64,000 nucleotides of DNA from Bacteroides salyersiae WAL 10018 = DSM 18765 = JCM 12988 (GTDB taxonomy: Bacteria > Bacteroidota > Bacteroidia > Bacteroidales > Bacteroidaceae). A program made the translations under genes and the position numbers. This document shows positions 9,666-19,136 of the stretch, one piece after another; within the stretch, counting starts at the first letter, position 1, and each line of letters opens with the position of its first letter. The notes under the pieces are model-generated. The model saw only the letters and a program-made list of their open reading frames with translations, ran no database searches and had not been told where the DNA came from. The stretch lies in NCBI RefSeq assembly GCF_000381365.1, contig NZ_KB905466.1, positions 1,176,693 through 1,240,692 of the forward strand, written 5' to 3'.

Positions 9666-9778
9666 AAGCCTCTCCCCAACCCTCTCCGTGGGAGAGGGAG
9701 TACAGATACTCTTGTTTATTAATTAGTTACAAAACCAACTTAGCTCCCTCTCCCACGGAGAGGGTTGGGGAGAGGCTT
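9666..9778. repeat. MITE-like inverted repeat element, copy 1
   Basis: Two perfect 35-bp inverted arms (9666-9700 and 9744-9778, beginning AAGCCTCTCCCCAACCCTCT) enclose a 44-bp AT-rich centre. The element fills most of the gap between the GH78 fusion gene and GH127. A related but diverged element lies at 41301-41486. No transposase is present, so it is either a non-autonomous dispersed element or a very strong terminator-like hairpin. Confidence 0.8.
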
Positions 9779-9787
9779 TATTTTTTA

Positions 9788-12700
9788 TTATAATTGATCA
9801 ACGTCTAATTCTACATATTTAATTCGCTGGCGTCGCCAGGTATATACAATATGGACCTTACCATCCTTACCTTGAATCACGGACGGATAAGAATACTGGC
9901 TTATCGGGCTATCTTCCAATACAACCGCAGCATCCCAAGTCATTCCATCTTCGGAAATAGCAACGCTCAAAGGAGTACGTACTCCTTTACGGGTTCCCGG
10001 CAGTGCTCCGAAATCGTTATATACTAACAGGTGACGACCGTCTTTCAACGTGACAGCATCCGTACCGGAGTTATTGTTAACCACCTCCGTCAACCGCAGC
10101 TTCGTCCATGAGTCCCCATTGTCTGCGCTCCAGGCTTCCGCTAATTTTCCGTTCCGGGTACGGCAAAGGATTTGTAGACGACCGTCTTTATGCTTCAACA
10201 AACTCGGCTGAATAGCATAAATAGGTTTCAGATTCTTGTCACGAACCACCTCTCCGCCTTCCGGATCATCTTCCTCTTCTGCTTTACCGGCATTACTCCC
10301 TCCCTGATGCTGGGTCAATAAAGCCAGATCAGCTTCCAATGGTCCTACTTTACGCCAAGTCTTCCCCCGGTCGTCCGAAATTTCAAAATGAATTCTCCAC
10401 CCGTTCTCACCTTCTGTACTCGAAGGACAGATAATGCGTCCATTGATATATTCGGGCTTGTTCTTCACTGGTCCCAAGAAACCGTCCGGCAACTTCTCGG
10501 GAGAACTCCAAGTTTTGCCACCGTTTTTAGAACGTATCAGCCATCCCGTCCAGTTGGCTACCTTATCTCCCCTTTTATAAAAAAGCATCAACTCGCCTTT
10601 CGGTAGTTGAAACAACACAGGATTCCAGCAGGCTTCACGCAAAGTCGGTGTAATTACCCCATCAGCCACCTTTACCGGAGGCGTCCACACATCACTTCCC
10701 TTTACTTTTCGGCAAACCCAGATACAGCAATCAGGATTCCTTTCCTTCGTTCCGCCAAAAAAGGCAGCTACCAGATCTCCTTTCGGAGTCTCGGCAACAG
10801 TTGCTCCATGACATTCGGGAAAGGCGGCCTGTTCATACAAGAACTGATCCTTCAAAATAGCCTTGTGCCGGGTAGGTATCTCCACATCGTAATGATAAGT
10901 CCCTGACCCCAATGTCTCCACTTTTCCATCGGGAAAGTAGACTTCAGCCGTGGTATTGACAGGAATAGTGATGTCCCATTGCAGATGAGTCAGCGTCTTG
11001 TTCCAATGGCTCTCCACCACCCCGTAAGGAGTTTTATAAGAAGCATTCACCCGGCTCACACCCTGTATCTCAAAACCGGGCTTCATCACAATCTGCTTGA
11101 AACCGACCTGCTGACGGCTACTCCGGATTCCTCCCAAACTTTCGTAACACCAAGAAAGTAAATCGCCCAACAACATAACATGATTGCCACTGTTCATCTC
11201 CGGACGAGCCGTATTTCCATTCCATAACTCCCAGATAGTGGTAGCTCCTTGTTCCGCCATATATCCCCAACTGGGATAAGTCCGGTTTGAAGCAAGCAAA
11301 TAAGCGACATCGGCATAACCTTTCCGAGTCAACTCACGCAATAACCACTGCACTCCGATCACTCCGCAACAGATATGACCCCCATTTTTGGTAATGATAG
11401 CAGTCACCACATTCTTTACTACTTCCGGTATATATGGTTTCGGTACCAGCCCGAAAGCCAAAGGCAAGATATTGGCAGTAGCTGTATTATTGCCATAATA
11501 AATGCTATCCGGATAAAGCGGATGACCTGGCACGGGTGAAGTTCCCGTTTTTACTGTCAAGAAACGGGCATTGAAAGCATCTTTCATCTTCCGTTCCAAT
11601 GCTCCCCATTGGCGGGCTTCTTCTTCCAAGCCCTGCACTGAAGCAAAACGATGCATCAGTTGTAACATCTTCAGATAATAGGCCGTTGCAATCAATGAGC
11701 CGTCCGTCTTACGCTCTGGATCCCGACTATGGATCAATTCTAATGATTCCGGTGGAAGGCACCAGTCGCCATATTTATCTTTTGTCAGAATAAAATCTTC
11801 CGTCATATACTCCTCACGCATATGTTTCAACCAACGTTTCATGGCATCATAATGCCTTTCTATCGGCTGTTTATTGCCATACTGCGTATACATCATATCA
11901 CAAGAAAGTAAAAGAGCTGCGGGCCACGTCATATTATCCGAATAATAATTCCAGTAAGCCGGAGCCACATCAGGGATACAACCGTCTTCACGTTGGGCAT
12001 CACAAATATCTTTTGCCCATTTGGCATATAACGGACCATTCCCGAACAGATAGCTTTCTCCCCAACATCCCATTACCCGATCGCCCAGCCAAGGCTGACG
12101 TTCATTACGTTGCGGACAGTCGACCGGCATTCCTTTATAATTGGATAGAATCCCCCAATAAGCATTCCTGTAAATCCGATTCAACGTACTGTCAGAACAA
12201 GAGAAAGTTCCCAAATGCTCCATCTCGTCACTTACTACTTCACCTGTAAAATCAGTTAACTCGGGAGAGGGATACCCCGTCACCTCCACATAACGAAAAC
12301 CATGATAAACAAAGCGAGGTGCCCATGTCGTTTCTTTTTCAATCCCCCGGCATATATACGTATCAGTCACCCGGGCATCCCGCAGATTGTCCATATACAA
12401 TTCACCGTCGGATTGTAATAACTCGGCAAAACGAAGCCGGATGCTGTCTCCTGCCGCCCCTTTTATTTTCATTCGTATCCAGCCGGCCATATTTTGTCCC
12501 ATATCCAAGATATACTTTTCACCGATTTTATGAATGGCCACAGGGGTGATACGATCTACCACTTTCATATTAGGCGTCATGGACGCCCGCAATGTACCTG
12601 TGGGAACACTCACCCGTTGAACAGGCAACCACGACGCATCATCATATCCTATCTTATTCCAGCCATCCATTTCTTTACGGGCGTCATATTCTTCGCCATC

Positions 12701-13591
12701 ATATTCATTATTACTGCGGATAGGACCGTCAGCCGTCAGTTTCCAACTTAAATCACTGGCAATGGTTTCCGAACTGCCATCCTCATACTCCACGATCAGA
12801 TTAAGACGCATTTTAGGGTATCCGAAATTAGCGATCTTATAAGGTTTGTAATTCTGACGCATCGTATAGAAACGACCGTTACCCAATGTCACGCCAATCG
12901 CATTTTTATTTTGTGTAAGCAATGAAGTGACATCAAAACTATTATAAAGAATCGTTTTACGGTAATCTGTAGGAACCGGTGCCAATACTTGCTCTCCTAC
13001 TCTTTGCCCGTTTATAAACAGTTCGTACAATCCCAGTCCGGCAATGTGGATAGTGGCCTGCTTTACCGGTTTGCCCACCATAAACTCTTTACGAAGATAA
13101 CGCGCACTCAATCTGCTCCATTGTGTCTCGCTATCCCACTCGAAAGCTTTATCCATACCGATCCAAACACCTTTCCAACGGTTTTCCGAAAGCAACCCCA
13201 TAGTCCACATGGAAGAGGTGCTCCACGGGGTTTCACCGGCAGTAGTATAACTCTTTACTTTCCAATAACAACGCATGTTGCTTTTCAATTGCTTTCCGGC
13301 ATAAGGTACCCATTGAGAATCCTCACTCTGCACTTTACCGGAATCCCAAAGATCTCCTTCGTTCTTATTTAATTTTTCCGGTGAAGAAGACACCAGAATA
13401 TGATAACCCGTTTGCATTACATTTCTCTCCGTCGACGTAATTTGCCAACTCAAACGGGGAGCCGGAGCATCGATACCCACCGGTGCCACTAACTGCTCTG
13501 TTCTGATTTCTGTAATAACCGTATCCGCCCGTAACTCTTCACATAGAAAAAAAAACAATAGCAAAGAGAGGGAATAAAAAAATTTGTTCAT
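9788..13591 (-). CDS. GH78 alpha-L-rhamnosidase fused to a sialidase-like BNR propeller
   Basis: A 1267-residue secreted protein with an N-terminal signal ending near residue 22. Residues from about 25 to 900 are a complete GH78 rhamnosidase: N-terminal beta-sandwiches with LGNGRFYTM and DMGQNMAGWI, the active-site stretch CPQRNERQPWLGDR, and the (alpha/alpha)6 domain with WGYMAEQGATTIWELWN. From about 907 to the end is a six-bladed BNR/sialidase-like domain with several Asp boxes (SKNGGKTW, SDDRGKTW, SADNGDSW, SEDGMTW). RG-II chain C is a rhamnosyl-Kdo disaccharide, and Kdo, like sialic acid, is an ulosonic acid. A bifunctional Rha-Kdo enzyme is therefore an attractive inference. The classical sialidase RIP motif is not evident, so activity of the second domain is open. 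Confidence 0.75.
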   Translation of the reverse strand: MNKFFYSLSLLLFFFLCEELRADTVITEIRTEQLVAPVGIDAPAPRLSWQITSTERNVMQTGYHILVSSSPEKLNKNEGDLWDSGKVQSEDSQWVPYAGKQLKSNMRCYWKVKSYTTAGETPWSTSSMWTMGLLSENRWKGVWIGMDKAFEWDSETQWSRLSARYLRKEFMVGKPVKQATIHIAGLGLYELFINGQRVGEQVLAPVPTDYRKTILYNSFDVTSLLTQNKNAIGVTLGNGRFYTMRQNYKPYKIANFGYPKMRLNLIVEYEDGSSETIASDLSWKLTADGPIRSNNEYDGEEYDARKEMDGWNKIGYDDASWLPVQRVSVPTGTLRASMTPNMKVVDRITPVAIHKIGEKYILDMGQNMAGWIRMKIKGAAGDSIRLRFAELLQSDGELYMDNLRDARVTDTYICRGIEKETTWAPRFVYHGFRYVEVTGYPSPELTDFTGEVVSDEMEHLGTFSCSDSTLNRIYRNAYWGILSNYKGMPVDCPQRNERQPWLGDRVMGCWGESYLFGNGPLYAKWAKDICDAQREDGCIPDVAPAYWNYYSDNMTWPAALLLSCDMMYTQYGNKQPIERHYDAMKRWLKHMREEYMTEDFILTKDKYGDWCLPPESLELIHSRDPERKTDGSLIATAYYLKMLQLMHRFASVQGLEEEARQWGALERKMKDAFNARFLTVKTGTSPVPGHPLYPDSIYYGNNTATANILPLAFGLVPKPYIPEVVKNVVTAIITKNGGHICCGVIGVQWLLRELTRKGYADVAYLLASNRTYPSWGYMAEQGATTIWELWNGNTARPEMNSGNHVMLLGDLLSWCYESLGGIRSSRQQVGFKQIVMKPGFEIQGVSRVNASYKTPYGVVESHWNKTLTHLQWDITIPVNTTAEVYFPDGKVETLGSGTYHYDVEIPTRHKAILKDQFLYEQAAFPECHGATVAETPKGDLVAAFFGGTKERNPDCCIWVCRKVKGSDVWTPPVKVADGVITPTLREACWNPVLFQLPKGELMLFYKRGDKVANWTGWLIRSKNGGKTWSSPEKLPDGFLGPVKNKPEYINGRIICPSSTEGENGWRIHFEISDDRGKTWRKVGPLEADLALLTQHQGGSNAGKAEEEDDPEGGEVVRDKNLKPIYAIQPSLLKHKDGRLQILCRTRNGKLAEAWSADNGDSWTKLRLTEVVNNNSGTDAVTLKDGRHLLVYNDFGALPGTRKGVRTPLSVAISEDGMTWDAAVVLEDSPISQYSYPSVIQGKDGKVHIVYTWRRQRIKYVELDVDQL

Positions 13592-13610
13592 AATTCGATG
13601 TTTTATAAAA

Positions 13611-13852
13611 AGTCAAGAAAGTAGTTAAGTAGTCAAGTAGTTAAGTAGTAAGTAGGAGATAGACCGGTGAGTTATTAAGTAATCAAGTAAATGAGTGGCT
13701 AAGCAAAAGTAGGAGATAAGAGATAAACAAATAATTGATAATCTGTTATTAAACAACGATCCACAGAATAAATCCATCCTACTTGACTACTTAACTACTT
13801 GACTACTTTCTTGACTACTTGACTACTTTCTTGACTACTTTCTTGACTACTA
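13611..13852. repeat. Intergenic inverted element built of 11-bp units
   Basis: Between GH140 and the GH78 fusion, a left arm (13611-13656) is made of repeats such as AGTCAAGTAGTTAAGTAGT. A right arm (13778-13852) of reverse-oriented units (TTGACTACTTTC and variants) can fold back on it. The unit is about 11 bp, and the right arm carries extra copies. The AT-rich centre shows nothing else recognisable. It separates two operon segments and may act as a terminator or as a recombination-prone spacer. Confidence 0.6.
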
Positions 13853-13859
13853 ATTACAA

Positions 13860-15317
13860 TCACTGTTCAAGTGTCCTCCAATCCTTTCCAATATAATTCT
13901 TATCGGTATCGATCGCAATAAGTACCTGATCATTACCACTCATATAACCGGCATCATATTGGAAAGTAGTTATCTTATTATCATATTCGCCGATGTAAGT
14001 CAACTTTCCGTTTTTGGTGTTATACCACCATACATTTTTCTTTGCACCACTGATCTTGGTCAGGTCGATCTGCATCGGACGACCGGTATAGTTGTAGACC
14101 ATCAGATAATCATTTCCCCGAGTGGCTATGGCACGGTCATAACGTTCACCGTTTACTCCGGCAATCACACTCTGATCGGGAATGCGCTCGAAATAGGGAA
14201 CACTCAACATCAGACTCTTCAAATATTTCATCTGATTGTATCCGGGATCTTTCAATGCATCCACCCATGTCTTTTTAGAACCGTCTGCCCCAAAAGCACC
14301 GATCACTCCGGGTTTAATGAACTGCATAATATCGTTATGACCATAAGTATGCCCGAATGAACCTGCAAAAACCGACCAATAAGCATAACGCCGCACATCA
14401 CCATCATGCCAGCGAGTCTCATTCGGATCATGAAGTCCCTGGGGAATATCTTCATAGACCGGCTCACCGTCGATCACCGGTTTCATAGGTTTCATAGCCA
14501 TACTGCGTTCTACAAAACGCCAGTTATCCTCTTCCGTATTTTCCTCAATCGGATAATCACCATCTCCCTTACGTTGTCCATAACGCCTGTGCCCACTCTG
14601 AAACATATTGAAATCCAACCAGTCCGCATTATTAAACCATGCAGCCGAAGTGGTTCTTCCCCGTGGATGGAAAGTCATCAGATGATGAGTATCAATGTCC
14701 CGGATAGTACGGGCCAACGCTTCCCAAACATCCGTCTTCACATCTCCGCGTATATCTCCACCGATCATCCAGACGATATTGGGTGCATCTTTATAGCGTT
14801 CCGCAAGAAATTTCCCATAGGCTTGTGCTTCTTTCACATTCATTAATCCGTCATCGACAGGTGTCCCCCAAATGCACACCATACCAATATAAATTCCTTT
14901 CTTCTCGGCTGTTTTGATAATATAATCCATATGATCCCAATAGCCGTAAACTCCTTTCTTGTCGATGTTTTTGAAATTAAACCCATCAGGCAATGAATAT
15001 TGACCGTATATATTTATGGAAGGAACTTGATTCATGGTCTGTATCTGCACCACATTATATCCGGCTTGTTTACAGTTCTCCAGATAATAAGCGGCTTCCT
15101 CCCGGTTCAGACATTCCGGCAGCAACCATCCTGTTTCTCCCAGCCAGAAGAACGGTGTTCCGTTTTCATGTTTCAGATAACGCCCCTCTTCCGAAACGAC
15201 CAACCTCCCATTTTCCCATGGCAACCGTTCTCCCTTCTTTTGCGCAGCAACGTTCTCACCGAATAAAGACAAAGCCAATAAAACCAGCCAGCTAAAAAAA
15301 AACTCTTTTTTATCCAT
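13860..15317 (-). CDS. GH140 apiosidase (BT1012-like)
   Basis: A 485-residue secreted TIM-barrel enzyme (former DUF4038 plus a C-terminal DUF5060/collagen-binding-like beta domain) with a signal peptide ending near VAAQ (residue 26). The probable catalytic acids are D188 in WMIGGDIRGD and E285 in VIDGEPVYE. These align within one residue of the positions I recall for BT1012 (D187, E284), the founding GH140 that cleaves apiose from galacturonic acid at the base of RG-II side chains A and B. The gene follows GH105 by 19 bp. It would act in the periplasm or at the surface to release whole side chains from the backbone. Confidence 0.85.
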   Translation of the reverse strand: MDKKEFFFSWLVLLALSLFGENVAAQKKGERLPWENGRLVVSEEGRYLKHENGTPFFWLGETGWLLPECLNREEAAYYLENCKQAGYNVVQIQTMNQVPSINIYGQYSLPDGFNFKNIDKKGVYGYWDHMDYIIKTAEKKGIYIGMVCIWGTPVDDGLMNVKEAQAYGKFLAERYKDAPNIVWMIGGDIRGDVKTDVWEALARTIRDIDTHHLMTFHPRGRTTSAAWFNNADWLDFNMFQSGHRRYGQRKGDGDYPIEENTEEDNWRFVERSMAMKPMKPVIDGEPVYEDIPQGLHDPNETRWHDGDVRRYAYWSVFAGSFGHTYGHNDIMQFIKPGVIGAFGADGSKKTWVDALKDPGYNQMKYLKSLMLSVPYFERIPDQSVIAGVNGERYDRAIATRGNDYLMVYNYTGRPMQIDLTKISGAKKNVWWYNTKNGKLTYIGEYDNKITTFQYDAGYMSGNDQVLIAIDTDKNYIGKDWRTLEQ

Positions 15318-15336
15318 TAGTTGTTATATTACGTAA

Positions 15337-16548
15337 TTATTTATGGTTTAACTTTTCATATTCGATAGCCGCAAGAATAAAACTTCCTACGGATTTAGGA
15401 TCGTTCTCGATAACCGGTTCAGATATATAATATTCATAACTTCCGTCCCGATATACCGGTTCGCCACCCAACCCGGCTACCGCACAGCAATTCGTTATCG
15501 TATAAGAGCCATCCTGCTCCTCTTTGATGAACTCCTTCAACATACCGTTGAAAGCCCTGTCTGTCATCGTTTTATAATCCGTAGAGATATATCCTTCACG
15601 AATAGCCTTACTAAAGAAATAGACAAATAAAGCAGTAGCCGAAGACTCTAAATAATTTCCTTCGCTGCCACCTTTGTCGATTACCTGATACCACACGCCC
15701 GTCACCGGATCCTGATATTTTACTAATGAAGCCGCCAGACCGTTGATCAACGTCAATATCGTATCTCTTCCGGCCGTTTTTCCGGGCAGATAATCGAGTA
15801 CATCTACCAAAGCAGCAGCATACCAACCGATACTACGGCTCCAGAAGTTCGGTGAGCACCCCGTCTCCTTATCAGCCCAAGCCTGCTCACGGCTTTCGTC
15901 CCAGCCATGATAATACAATCCGGTGGCAGGATCATACGTTTTACGGGCTATCAAAGTGATCTGATTCACGACATCGGCAAATACTGTCGTATCACCAAAC
16001 ACCGTCCCATATTGTGACAGATAAGGAGAAGCCATAAAAATGCCGTCCAGCCACATTTGGTGAGGATACCTCTGTTTGTGCCAAAAACCGCCTTCCCGGG
16101 TACGGGGTTGTTCCGCCATCTGCTTGCGCAACGTGTCCATCGCTATTTTATACCGACTATCGCGTGTGCGTTCATAAAAATCAAACAATATCTTTCCCGG
16201 ATTCACATTATCAATATTAAATGAAAGATAATTCATCGTCCGTATCCTTCCGCTTTCATCAATCAGACTATCGGCATAGATCTTTGCATATTCGTAATAA
16301 GTACTGTCTCCTGTATGTTTCCACAGCTCAAGCATAGACTTTACCACCAGTCCGTGTGTATATCCCCACCGGGGTTTCTTTGCTTTCTCGATCATCCAGG
16401 GCTCCGGGAAACGTTGTATCTCCGAACGCGCCATTTTTACACTCCAAGTCTCTTTTTCCTCTTTTCCGCCATTCGTACAGGATATGAAACCTCCGATCAG
16501 CAAGAGAGGAATTATCCATTTAATCATCTTTTTATCCATATTTGTCAT
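15337..16548 (-). CDS. GH105 unsaturated galacturonyl/rhamnogalacturonyl hydrolase lipoprotein
   Basis: About 403 residues of (alpha/alpha)6 fold. A lipobox (GGFISC, lipidated cysteine C24 counting from 16548) makes it a membrane-anchored lipoprotein. The two catalytic-site aspartates of the YteR family are visible as D113 (FNIDNVNPG) and D168 (MWLDGIFM). GH105 enzymes remove the 4,5-unsaturated uronic acid left at chain ends by pectate lyases, and this locus encodes four PL1 domains that would make such ends. The start could also be the ATG at 16539 or 16527; all precede the signal. It begins 5 bp after the GH95 stop and is 19 bp upstream of GH140. Confidence 0.85.
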   Translation of the reverse strand: MTNMDKKMIKWIIPLLLIGGFISCTNGGKEEKETWSVKMARSEIQRFPEPWMIEKAKKPRWGYTHGLVVKSMLELWKHTGDSTYYEYAKIYADSLIDESGRIRTMNYLSFNIDNVNPGKILFDFYERTRDSRYKIAMDTLRKQMAEQPRTREGGFWHKQRYPHQMWLDGIFMASPYLSQYGTVFGDTTVFADVVNQITLIARKTYDPATGLYYHGWDESREQAWADKETGCSPNFWSRSIGWYAAALVDVLDYLPGKTAGRDTILTLINGLAASLVKYQDPVTGVWYQVIDKGGSEGNYLESSATALFVYFFSKAIREGYISTDYKTMTDRAFNGMLKEFIKEEQDGSYTITNCCAVAGLGGEPVYRDGSYEYYISEPVIENDPKSVGSFILAAIEYEKLNHK

Positions 16549-16553
16549 CTGAT

Positions 16554-18998
16554 TTATTTACCAATAATCCTATATTCTTTTCCCGGCTCTGTATGCAAAT
16601 CGTACAAATAGGTTTCAGGTAAGTTCACTTCATGAAGTTTAGCTTGTACATTAATCAATGGAGCCGCTATTTCAGGAGTACGATACAGGGGATTCGGATT
16701 ATTCCCTTCCGCCGGTTGCAACTCCTCTCCGGTCAATCGATTCAAGGAACGCAACCGACAGTTTCCACCGTGTCGTGAACGGATAACTACCTGCTCTACT
16801 TTTCCTTTTTTCCACCGGATATCCATTTCAAAGCCACCGCGCGCCACGATACCCTTTATTTCTCCCTCTTCCCATACATCCGGAAGAGCAGGAAGCAGAT
16901 AAATAAAACCATCATGACTCTGCATCAACATCTCCACAATACCGGCAGTACATCCGAAATTCCCATCGATCTGAAAAGGCGGATGAGCATCAAACAGATT
17001 AGGGTACGTACCTCCTTTTTTCTTTTCATTCCGTACAAGAGTCAGTTGTTCTGTAATCAGTTTATAAGCATGATTCCCATCGAGCAAACGTGCCCACAAG
17101 CAAACTTTCCAGCCCATACTCCATCCTGTAGACGGATCTCCGCGATGAATCAACGAAGTACGTGCCGCGTCAAACAATTCAGGAGTGCGATACGGTGATA
17201 TTTGGTTACTGGGAAATAAACCATACAGATGAGAAACATGCCGGTGAATATCATCCGGATCATCCCAATCGAACATCCATTCCTGCAACTGCCCCCAACG
17301 GCCGATTTGCATAGGTGGCATCTCCTTCAGGCGTTCTTCCAGATGACTGGCATATTCAGTATCGACTCCCAACAACCGGGCAGTAGCAATGATTGATGTC
17401 CATAAATCAAATACCAACTGATTATCCATGGTACACCCGGCAGCAGTCGTGGCTTTACCACCGCTTCCGGCATGCGTGTTCTCCGGAGAATTGCTCGGAC
17501 ACACCACTAACCAGTTATGCAACGGCTCTTTCACCATAGTTTCATCAAAAAAACGCCCCGCCTCTTTCATAATAGGATAAGCCGAACGTAAAAACTCTAC
17601 ATCGCCCGTATACAGATATCGCTCCCACAAGTGCCGGCAAAGCCAAGCTCCACCCGAAGGCCACATTCCCGAAGGTGCTTTATCCAAAGGACCGGTAATC
17701 CGCCATATATCCGTATTGTGGTGAAGTACCCATCCTTTCGCACCATACATGATTTCGGCCGTCTCCTTTCCAGTCTCGCTAACTTCACGCGTCATCCGAA
17801 ACAACGGTTCATGGAGTTCACTCAAATTGGTCACCTCGGCAGGCCAATAATTCATCTCCACATTAATATTACAAGTGTATTTGCTATCCCACGAAGGGAA
17901 AAGTTTATCATTCCATATTCCTTGCAAATTGGCTGGTTGTCCGCCCGGTTGGGAAGAACAGATCAGCAAATAGCGGCCAAACTGAAAATAGGTGGCCACC
18001 AAACCGGCATCATGGGTTGTTTTAAATTTTTCTACCCGCTTATCGGTAGGAAACTGCTCCGTACTCCCCGTTCCCAGATTTAAACTGACACGATCCATAT
18101 ACGCTTTGAAAAAATCGATATGAGACTGCTTTGCTTCCGTATAGTTCTTTTGCATAGCCTTCTCCAAATACTGTCTGGCACGTTCCACTTGATCAGCGCT
18201 GATATCCTTGTAATTGATGAAGTTGGTGGCAAGCGAAACATATACAACTGCTTCATCGGCCCCTTCCACCGTGAGAACGCCATCTCTACATGAAACGGCG
18301 CCACCCTGTACCCTTGTGGCCAAACGTCCCTGAAATTCGACTTTCCCTTTCAACCCTTCATGCCACGAAGACACTCCGGAGAGCGTGACACATTCTCCAT
18401 CCGTATCAACCAATGCATCCTGATGGGGCGTAGTCAACACGGCATTAAACGTTATCTTTCCGGGTCTATCGGCTGTCAACCGTACCATGATCACCTGATC
18501 GGTAAACGAAGTAAACATTTCACGCCGGTAATTAACATCGTCTACCCGATAGCCTACCTTCACACAGGCCGAATCCAAATTTAGCTCCCGATAATAATCC
18601 CGATACCGTGTATGCCCGGGAAACGAAATACGCAGATCTCCGAAGCTTTGATAAGGCATACCGGAATTTGTTTTAGACATTACTTTTTCTGTGGCAAGTG
18701 TTTGCGCTTCCAAGTATTTACCGGCAAAAACCAATTCCCTTACTTTCGGAATATACTTCAACCCTTCCGGATTTGCATTATTATTAGGACGACCGGCCCA
18801 AAGAGTTTCTTCATTCAACTGTAACTGTTCCACAGCCGGATTTCCAAATACCATAGCACCCAAACGCCCGTTTCCCAAAGGCAAAGCCTCTGTCCATACC
18901 TGAGCCGGACGGTCGTACCATAATTTATGTTCCTGTGCGGAAAGCCACTCAAAAGAGATCGCCAGTAAAAGGCAAAAGCTTATCGATATTCTTTTCAT
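16554..18998 (-). CDS. GH95 alpha-L-galactosidase/alpha-L-fucosidase (BT1010-like)
   Basis: An 814-residue secreted GH95 enzyme starting at the ATG at 18998, directly before signal peptide MKRISISFCLLLAISFEWLS. In-frame codons further upstream only add an unlikely leader. Catalytic elements of the AfcA family are present: N377 and N379 in CNINVEMNYW, E506 in PSNSPEN, and D678 in FQIDGNFG. GH95 contains both alpha-1,2-L-fucosidases and alpha-L-galactosidases, and the RG-II homologue BT1010 is an alpha-L-galactosidase. A complete L-galactose oxidation pathway at the left end of this locus supports L-galactose as the product. It leads a three-gene operon with GH105 and GH140 and is divergent from the methyltransferase genes. 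Confidence 0.85.
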   Translation of the reverse strand: MKRISISFCLLLAISFEWLSAQEHKLWYDRPAQVWTEALPLGNGRLGAMVFGNPAVEQLQLNEETLWAGRPNNNANPEGLKYIPKVRELVFAGKYLEAQTLATEKVMSKTNSGMPYQSFGDLRISFPGHTRYRDYYRELNLDSACVKVGYRVDDVNYRREMFTSFTDQVIMVRLTADRPGKITFNAVLTTPHQDALVDTDGECVTLSGVSSWHEGLKGKVEFQGRLATRVQGGAVSCRDGVLTVEGADEAVVYVSLATNFINYKDISADQVERARQYLEKAMQKNYTEAKQSHIDFFKAYMDRVSLNLGTGSTEQFPTDKRVEKFKTTHDAGLVATYFQFGRYLLICSSQPGGQPANLQGIWNDKLFPSWDSKYTCNINVEMNYWPAEVTNLSELHEPLFRMTREVSETGKETAEIMYGAKGWVLHHNTDIWRITGPLDKAPSGMWPSGGAWLCRHLWERYLYTGDVEFLRSAYPIMKEAGRFFDETMVKEPLHNWLVVCPSNSPENTHAGSGGKATTAAGCTMDNQLVFDLWTSIIATARLLGVDTEYASHLEERLKEMPPMQIGRWGQLQEWMFDWDDPDDIHRHVSHLYGLFPSNQISPYRTPELFDAARTSLIHRGDPSTGWSMGWKVCLWARLLDGNHAYKLITEQLTLVRNEKKKGGTYPNLFDAHPPFQIDGNFGCTAGIVEMLMQSHDGFIYLLPALPDVWEEGEIKGIVARGGFEMDIRWKKGKVEQVVIRSRHGGNCRLRSLNRLTGEELQPAEGNNPNPLYRTPEIAAPLINVQAKLHEVNLPETYLYDLHTEPGKEYRIIGK

Positions 18999-19136
18999 GT
19001 ATATGTGGTAGTATAATTCTATATCGAATAGACGCAAATACCGGTATTTTGTACTTATTCCGCATAAAAAAAGTAAATAGAGACAGTACAAGAGATGCTT
19101 ATAATACGTCCTTTAGCAAAAGTAAAATCAAACGAT
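18999..19136. promoter_or_regulatory. Divergent promoter region between GH95 and the methyltransferase genes
   Basis: This 138-bp AT-rich gap is the only place where the locus diverges, so it should hold promoters in both directions. On the minus strand TACTTTTG (19117-19124) fits the Bacteroides -7 consensus TAnnTTTG, but no good -33 TTTG is placed for it. Around it CCTTTAGCAAAAGTA resembles the repeats at 31.6 kb. No cobalamin-riboswitch fold is apparent in so short a region. Confidence 0.35.

Noticed and set aside
9666..9778. Insertion sequence
   Set aside because: Only inverted arms with a 44-bp centre; no transposase frame.
9788..13591. Sialidase for host sialic acid
   Set aside because: The BNR domain lacks an evident RIP motif and is fused to a rhamnosidase in a plant-pectin locus.
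18999..19136. Cobalamin riboswitch before the B12-dependent genes
   Set aside because: The gap is only 138 bp and shows no B12-box-like or complex folded structure.
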